Source: Pseudomonas sp. ACM7 (GTDB lineage: Bacteria > Pseudomonadota > Gammaproteobacteria > Pseudomonadales > Pseudomonadaceae). From it: 64,000 bases of DNA. Below the pieces are notes generated by a model that made no database searches, was not told where the DNA came from, and was given only the letters and a program-made list of their open reading frames with translations. The DNA is taken from the NCBI RefSeq assembly GCF_004136015.1, contig NZ_CP024866.1:1781373-1845372 (forward strand), in the 5' to 3' direction. Positions 59,401 to 64,000 of this stretch are shown in pieces (the stretch's first letter is position 1; each line of letters opens with the position of its first letter). The position numbers and the translations under genes are program-made.

Positions 59401-60161
59401 TTGCTCGCAACACCCTGGTGACAGATGGCAAGTAATTCGTCCGCCCACTGGCGCCAGGGCATCTTGAGTTCGAGCAAGGCTGCCCGTCGCTCTTGCAGAC
59501 ACTCAGTGATCAGCTCGGCAGGCTCTTTACCTTCAACGCTGTCTCGCTCACTGGCGAACAAACCACGTACTCGCGGCAGTAAAGCCGCTGGACCGCCCCA
59601 ATTTCCGCGCACCCAGTTCAGCGCATCGCCTTGCATCGGGTAGCAAAACAGGCGCCAGTAATCACGCAGGACTTCGCCCAGCAAATCGCTGTGATCGGTT
59701 TCCAGGGTTTGTGTAAACAGGCTGCCACTGTCGAACGCGTGTTCGCGCAACATGCGCTGACACCAACTGTGGATAGTTGAAACTGCTGCCTCGTCCATCC
59801 ACTGCGCGGCGATGTCCAAGCGGTTTGCGCACCCGGACCACTGCTCGGGAAGGTACTCCTCACGAAGCTCTGCGATAAGGCTATCGGGCGCCGATGTTTC
59901 ATCACGGAAAAACCGTGCAGCTTCAGCAAGACGCGTGCGGATACGTTCGCGCAATTCTTTGGTCGCGGCATCGGTGAACGTCACAACGAGGATTTGCGGC
60001 GGCAACAGTTCACGTCCGAAGCCGCTCGACTCTGCGCCGTGGCCAAGGACCAGGCGCAGATAAAGCGCAGAAATGGTGAAGGTCTTGCCGGTCCCTGCGC
60101 TCGCTTCGATCAGTTGGCTGCCGCGCAGGGGAAACGCCAAGGCCAGAGGTTTTGTGGTCAT
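56475..60161 (-). CDS. recB: exodeoxyribonuclease V beta subunit
   Basis: A 1228-aa SF1 helicase-nuclease. Walker A EASAGTGKTF at residues 20-29, helicase motifs following (LIDEFQDTDP, TIHKSKGLEYP), and C-terminal RecB nuclease core (GFIDLTF...VADYKSNWLG, near 1080). Both enzymatic parts are intact. The start at 60161 overlaps the recC stop (ATGA). Confidence 0.96.
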   Translation of the reverse strand: MTTKPLALAFPLRGSQLIEASAGTGKTFTISALYLRLVLGHGAESSGFGRELLPPQILVVTFTDAATKELRERIRTRLAEAARFFRDETSAPDSLIAELREEYLPEQWSGCANRLDIAAQWMDEAAVSTIHSWCQRMLREHAFDSGSLFTQTLETDHSDLLGEVLRDYWRLFCYPMQGDALNWVRGNWGGPAALLPRVRGLFASERDSVEGKEPAELITECLQERRAALLELKMPWRQWADELLAICHQGVASKSVDGRKMQARYFEPWFEKIRGWAEDESLEQLDIGTGFTRLTPDGMAEAWKGEVPSHPGLDAMPGLKASLDGLPTPDAAVLQHAAQWVGTRFEEEKRRRAEMGFDDMLLRLDAALQSDGGERLATLIREQFPVALIDEFQDTDPVQYRIFESIYRIEDNNPECGLFLIGDPKQAIYAFRGADIYTYLRARQATAGRLHTLGTNFRSSHGMVSAVNHVFERAESRESGRGAFLFREKNGENPVPFLPVESQGRKEVLHIDGQVVPALNIWHLSADQPLSGAVYRQQLAAACASEITALLNGGQQGRAGFIQDGKDFRGLLPADIAILVRDGKEAQAVRGELSARGVRSVYLSDKDSVFAAQEAHDLLTWLKACAEPDVERPLRAALACITLNLSLAELERLNQDELAWEARVMQFRHYRELWRKQGVLPMLRRLLHDFQLPQTLIARSDGERVLTNLLHLSELLQQAAAELDGEQALIRHLSEHLALSGQAGEEQILRLESDEQLVKVVTIHKSKGLEYPLVFLPFICSAKPVDGSRLPLHYHDATGKTQVTLRPTAELIVQADDERLAEDLRLLYVALTRAQHACWLGVTDLKRGNNNSSVLHLSALGYLLGGGAPLAESAGLKRWLEDLQQDCAALNYGEMPEATAEHYHPPHNDATLLAPLIPKRKASENWWIASYSALRIGDSMSVGTDEAPESPQAQKLFDDERLDPQAPREVVAGGADIHRFPRGPNPGTFLHGLLEWAGDEGFAATPQAVEDAIARRCNRRGWEGWITALSDWLQHLLTSPLHIGGGQAPVVFEQLTQYRVEMEFWFASHKVDVLKLDELVRQYTHNGVARVAAEPVLLNGMFKGFIDLTFEHDGRYYVADYKSNWLGVDDAAYTEEAMEQSILDNRYDLQYVLYLLALHRQLKARLADYDYDRHVGGALYLFLRGTRASSQGVYFARPPRALIERLDRLFQGKPEPKAEPAWEQGVLL

Positions 60162-63100
60162 CCGCGCGCCTCCTCGCTGCTCAATGAACGCCAAGGCGCT
60201 TCAAGCAACGGCCGGTACAACGCGTTGCACCAATCCGGAAACGTTTCGTCTGCGGTAAGCGAGTCGAAGTCGGCAAACTGTCGGGCGAGTGCCGGGCTTT
60301 CGCGACGCTCGCCGTCGATGGTCAAGCCATCGCCTTCATAGGCCTTGCGGGCTGCGGCCTGGGCTTTGACCGGATCAGTTTGACCAAGCCATGCGAAGCC
60401 GGTCTTCACCGCAATCGGCAGCGGTTGACGCATGCCGGTTTGCCAAGCCATTAACAGGTCGCCCAGAATCCGCAAGGCTGCACCCTCCTCCATCGGACCG
60501 AGAAGCAGACTGTCGTCGCTGGCCACCAACGCGGTGGTCATCGCCATACCACTGGCGCAGGCAACCAGATGATTGACCCATGGCCGTGTCAGCCGATGCC
60601 ATTTACGCGACTTGATTGAGCCGATGCTGTTGGGGATTGTAGTGACTGATAGCAAACCACCGTCCGCACGTTGATGCAGGCCGCTGAGCCAACCTTCCAG
60701 GCGCAGACCCAGCAACTCCAGACTCACTGGCAGAGCGTTGGTGAGAGGCGTTGGCCATAACGCCAAAAGCTGTTGGTAACGCTGCAACAGATCCGGCAAC
60801 GGTTCGATCAACTCTCGCTGAAGGCATTCGCCGAATCCGGCCATGGGCAGAAGTCCACTGTTTTGCAGACGTTTTGCCTGTGCTTCCAGTACCTGATCGG
60901 TGCTATCCAGATGTCCCAGCGCCGCTTCGAGCAAGCTGTCGCTGAGGCTGTAACGTTGCAACGCATCGAGTACAAATGGCTCTTCATCAGCCAAGGGCAC
61001 TTCAGCCGCTTCGAAGTACACCTTCAGTCGTTGACTGAAGAAATGTCGCACAGGATTACGCAGGAAGTCCTGCAGTTGACCGAGACTTAACGGCTCCTCC
61101 TGAACATAGGGATCAAGGACCTCGATATCAGTCGACGGCTTACTGGCTTGATGCAGCACCTGCCATTCACTCGCGTAGCTGAACAAATCATCGCCTTCAT
61201 GAAAGTAGCGGGCGCTGAACGGTTGCAGTGGATGTTCCTGAGTGATGGCCTCAAGCAGATCTTCGTCGACATCATCCAGTCGCCAACCGCCGGCCAGATG
61301 ATCTCGTAACTGGCCAATCAGCACCGACGCTGGGCGTTCACTGTTATCGCGAATGCTGCGACCGACCCAGCTGATATAGAGTTGATCACGTGCCGATAAC
61401 AGCGCTTCCAACAGCAGATAACGGTCATCTTCACGTCGGGAGCGATCGCCAGGGCGGTAGTCACTGCCCATGAGGTCGAAGTCCAGTGGCGGTTGGGCAC
61501 GCGGGTAGTCCCCGTCATTCATGCCCAGCAGGCAGACCAGTTTGAACGGGATCGCTCGCATGGGCATCAAGGTGCAGAAGTTAACCGCACCGGCCAGAAA
61601 ACGCTGGGACAAGCGACCCTGATCAAGGCCGGCGAGCCAGGCTTCACGGACCACGGTTAATGGCAGTTCATCATGCAAGCCAACTGACTCGCAGGTCTCA
61701 AGCCAGGTTTCACGCAGCTCTTCGAGTTGGGCCAACACGTAGTCGTCATGCTCGTTACTGGCCAGAAAAAACAACTGAACCAGTGCGTGCAATCGAAAGC
61801 CCCATTGTTTGGGAGCTGCGGGTTGAGAGAGCTCCTGGTGGGCAATCTCCAATGCGTCCAGCAGCGCGACCAAAGGCCCAATGAGCGCGGCATCCAGACC
61901 ACCGATCTCGTCGTAGGGTTCGATACCCTCGCAAGCACTGGCACTGCCCACGGCATAACCGAGCAGCATCCGTCGCAGACCGAAACGCCAACTGTTTTGT
62001 TCCAGCTCCTGCGGTAGACCGAGACCCGCGCGCTGCTCGGCATTCATGCCCCAGCGGATGCCTGCGCCTTCGATCCAACGGTGCAGGGTCGGCAGATCAC
62101 GTTCCTCTACACCGAAGCGAGCGCGTAGTGCAGGAACATCCAGCAGATCGAGTATCTCGCTCACGGGGAAACGGCTGTCGGGCAGTTTGAGCAGATGTTC
62201 GATAGCAATCAGTAACGGGTCCCGACCACGTTGGCCTTGATCTGCGAGCGTGAAGGGAATGAAACGCGGGTCGTGGCGTTCAAGCTGAGCAAATACCGCT
62301 CGAATATGCGGTGCGTAGCTGTCGATGTCCGGCACCATCACGATCACATCGCGAGGCCTTAAGTCCGGATCAGCACTGAAGCGTGCAAGCAACTGGTCGT
62401 GGAGGATCTCCACTTCGCGCTGGGCGCTATGGGCAATGTGAAAACGGATCGACTCGTCGTTCGCCGGATCGATGGCCGGCCAGCGCTCGCGAGTCTCGTT
62501 CAAGGGACGCAACTCAAGAATGTCGTCCTGCAATTGATTGAGCATGTTCTGTGGCTGGCTATCGCTGAACAGGTCGATATGGCCATCGCGGAATGCCGAG
62601 CGGTAGCTGTTGGGATCGTCGTAGCTGTCGAGCAGATTGATGTAGTCCCGCCCCTGCTTGCCCCACGCGGCCAGTAGTGGATGGGCATGCTGGTGAAGGG
62701 TTTGCGGGTCGAGCACAACCGGCATTCCGCTCTTGCGAGCCTGACGCTTGTACTGATGCCGCAACAGATCTTTATCGGCGACGATGTCCGCCCAATGGTG
62801 ACGACACGGGTTATGTACGCAGAGCAGAACCTGGCTGAACCGGGCCAGCCCCGCCAGTGCTTCCAGGGCTTGAGCGGGCAGTGAAGAAATCCCGAAAACG
62901 ATCACACGTGAAGGCAATCCGCTGGGGGCGACGTCGAGGCTGTTGATGCGTTCGATAAACCGTTGATGGACGCCGGCTCGGCTTTGCGCCATGCCTTGTT
63001 CCCCCACATCCAGCAACAGCGCACGCCACAACTCTGCCTGCCAGCAGTTAGCCGGGGTCAGAGGTTTGGATTCGCCTCTGCCATTTCGTAATTGATGGCG

Positions 63101-63610
63101 ACCTTCTGCCCAGTCTTCAAGCCAGTCGGCCCTGTACACCTGATATTGGTCGAATAGATCCGCCAGTCGCTCCGCCAATTGATAGCGTTTACGTAAGTCT
63201 GTGTCATTCGTAAGGAAGCGCTGCAGGGGTTCGAAGTGCGGTTGGTTGATCAACTGCGGAAGCAGACGCATCAGACGCCAGGTCAAGGGAGCTTTATCGA
63301 GCAGGGATTTGACCGGGATTTCGTCACGTCCAAGCACCATGCGATAGAGCTGCCACATGAAGCTACCCGGTAACTGCACGTCGATGGCTGCTGCGATTCC
63401 GCAGCCGCCCATGTCATCGTCTTCAGGGTCTTCTGCCAGTGCCAGCTTCAGCCATTGGGCGATGCCGTTGCTCTGAACCAAGGCAATTTCATTTTCCAAG
63501 GGAGCCAGCGGGTAACGCCGCATCCAGCTGACCACCAGGCTGCGCAACTCGTCCAGGCGGTTGCCGTGAACCACCATAAAACCAGCACTGAGGGACGTCG
63601 CGTCCGGCAT
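60158..63610 (-). CDS. recC: exodeoxyribonuclease V gamma subunit
   Basis: A 1150-aa RecC protein: N-terminal GFMVVHGNRLDELRSLVVSW region and the later IPFKLVCLLGMNDGDYPR motif are characteristic. RecC scans for Chi and holds the complex together. ATG 63610 has AAGGAAG upstream. First gene of recCBD, 150 bp left of the rRNA operon end. Confidence 0.96.
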   Translation of the reverse strand: MPDATSLSAGFMVVHGNRLDELRSLVVSWMRRYPLAPLENEIALVQSNGIAQWLKLALAEDPEDDDMGGCGIAAAIDVQLPGSFMWQLYRMVLGRDEIPVKSLLDKAPLTWRLMRLLPQLINQPHFEPLQRFLTNDTDLRKRYQLAERLADLFDQYQVYRADWLEDWAEGRHQLRNGRGESKPLTPANCWQAELWRALLLDVGEQGMAQSRAGVHQRFIERINSLDVAPSGLPSRVIVFGISSLPAQALEALAGLARFSQVLLCVHNPCRHHWADIVADKDLLRHQYKRQARKSGMPVVLDPQTLHQHAHPLLAAWGKQGRDYINLLDSYDDPNSYRSAFRDGHIDLFSDSQPQNMLNQLQDDILELRPLNETRERWPAIDPANDESIRFHIAHSAQREVEILHDQLLARFSADPDLRPRDVIVMVPDIDSYAPHIRAVFAQLERHDPRFIPFTLADQGQRGRDPLLIAIEHLLKLPDSRFPVSEILDLLDVPALRARFGVEERDLPTLHRWIEGAGIRWGMNAEQRAGLGLPQELEQNSWRFGLRRMLLGYAVGSASACEGIEPYDEIGGLDAALIGPLVALLDALEIAHQELSQPAAPKQWGFRLHALVQLFFLASNEHDDYVLAQLEELRETWLETCESVGLHDELPLTVVREAWLAGLDQGRLSQRFLAGAVNFCTLMPMRAIPFKLVCLLGMNDGDYPRAQPPLDFDLMGSDYRPGDRSRREDDRYLLLEALLSARDQLYISWVGRSIRDNSERPASVLIGQLRDHLAGGWRLDDVDEDLLEAITQEHPLQPFSARYFHEGDDLFSYASEWQVLHQASKPSTDIEVLDPYVQEEPLSLGQLQDFLRNPVRHFFSQRLKVYFEAAEVPLADEEPFVLDALQRYSLSDSLLEAALGHLDSTDQVLEAQAKRLQNSGLLPMAGFGECLQRELIEPLPDLLQRYQQLLALWPTPLTNALPVSLELLGLRLEGWLSGLHQRADGGLLSVTTIPNSIGSIKSRKWHRLTRPWVNHLVACASGMAMTTALVASDDSLLLGPMEEGAALRILGDLLMAWQTGMRQPLPIAVKTGFAWLGQTDPVKAQAAARKAYEGDGLTIDGERRESPALARQFADFDSLTADETFPDWCNALYRPLLEAPWRSLSSEEARG

Positions 63611-63723
63611 AAAGGCTTCCTTGGGAAAATACAAAAGCTAGGGCCGAACCTTAGCATTGTCGGGAGACTGTGACAGCCGGGAGCCGTCCGGGATTGCTGT
63701 ACGAACTTTCCTGCGGACAAAAC

Positions 63724-63756
63724 AAAACCCCTACCTGCATACGCAGATAGGGGTTT
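63724..63756 (-). terminator. rRNA operon terminator
   Basis: AAACCCCTATCTGC pairs with GCAGGTAGGGGTTTTGTTTTG on the minus strand. Last element of the leftward rRNA operon. Confidence 0.85.
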
Positions 63757-63766
63757 CGGAATTTAA

Positions 63767-63882
63767 TCTTGACGATGACCTACTCTCACATGGGGAAACC
63801 CCACACTACCATCGGCGATGCATCGTTTCACTGCTGAGTTCGGGATGGGATCAGGTGGTTCCAATGCTCTATGGTCGTCAAG
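63767..63882 (-). rRNA. rrf: 5S ribosomal RNA
   Basis: On the minus strand: TTGACGACCATAGAGCATTG start, then the universal CTGATCCCATCCCGAACTCA and CGATGGTAGTGTGGGG regions, and a 3' end that pairs with the start (GTCATCGTCAA). About 116 nt; ends uncertain by 1-3 bases. Confidence 0.95.
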
Positions 63883-64000
63883 AAATTCGGTAGCCAGGTC
63901 GTGGGCCTTTTCAGGTTCACGCTCCAGCGAATGGGTATGCGATAGTTGGGTGTTTTGTGAGTATCTCGAACTTTCGGTTCGTTTCGTCTTCACACACCGC
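63883..64000 (-). other. 23S-5S spacer of the rRNA operon
   Basis: No coding signal. The leftward operon continues out of the window toward 23S; no recognised 23S sequence is in these last 118 bases. Confidence 0.7.

Noticed and set aside
63883..64000. Right edge considered as the 3' end of 23S rRNA
   Set aside because: The bases do not show recognisable 23S 3' end sequence; treated as spacer.

Overview
The window looks like chromosome from a fluorescent-group Pseudomonas. The signs are the tmRNA with tag reading ANDETYGEYALAA, the GTGGGAGCGAGC-type REP/REPIN repeats, the recC-recB-recD gene order, the mmsA-mmsB pair, an McpS-like chemoreceptor and a generally GC-rich codon usage. The exact species cannot be read from the sequence.

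Layout. (1) 1-3561: end of a lactate-use operon (lutB end, lutC, a large FAD/Fe-S D-lactate dehydrogenase), followed by a 126-bp MITE with perfect ends and a 10-bp target duplication. (2) 3817-4780: two related small secreted proteins. (3) 4876-5269: ssrA (tmRNA). (4) About 5245 to about 25990: a genomic island of roughly 20.7 kb inserted at the 3' end of ssrA. It opens with a P4-type integrase and a piece of a second integrase. A mobile-element backbone follows: an HUH-like replication protein with hairpins upstream, AlpA, a DUF932 protein, a clipped RadC, an XRE regulator and small membrane or secreted proteins. The cargo is a restriction/defence locus: C5 methyltransferase, Vsr, a DUF4420 PD-(D/E)XK protein, two unrecognised proteins, a MutL/MORC-like GHKL ATPase and a Z1 helicase. 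A dead IS5-family element lies near the right end. (5) 26170-44009: ordinary accessory chromosome. It holds a frameshifted cysteine hydrolase, a lysozyme-inhibitor-like periplasmic protein, a DUF2252 protein, a KaiC-like/histidine kinase operon, RimJ-like acetyltransferase, phosphatases, an McpS-like receptor, a D-aminoacylase operon and a SulP transporter. (6) 44179-53269: a Fic protein facing a small antitoxin-like gene, several LysR/MerR regulators with their enzymes, and mmsAB. (7) 54388-64000: recCBD, then the 3' end of an rRNA operon (5S, minus strand).

The most interesting part is 14718-24652. Five minus-strand genes (Z1 helicase, GHKL ATPase, 319-aa protein, 232-aa protein, PD-(D/E)XK protein) are joined by 4-8 bp overlaps or a 3-bp gap and almost certainly work as one complex. 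A C5 methyltransferase and Vsr stand next to them, with the decayed start of a second methyltransferase in between. The locus resembles the MutL/Z1/DUF4420 defence family (Mza-like; also predicted as MORC-linked restriction-modification), but I see no AIPR gene and there is a methylase plus Vsr instead.
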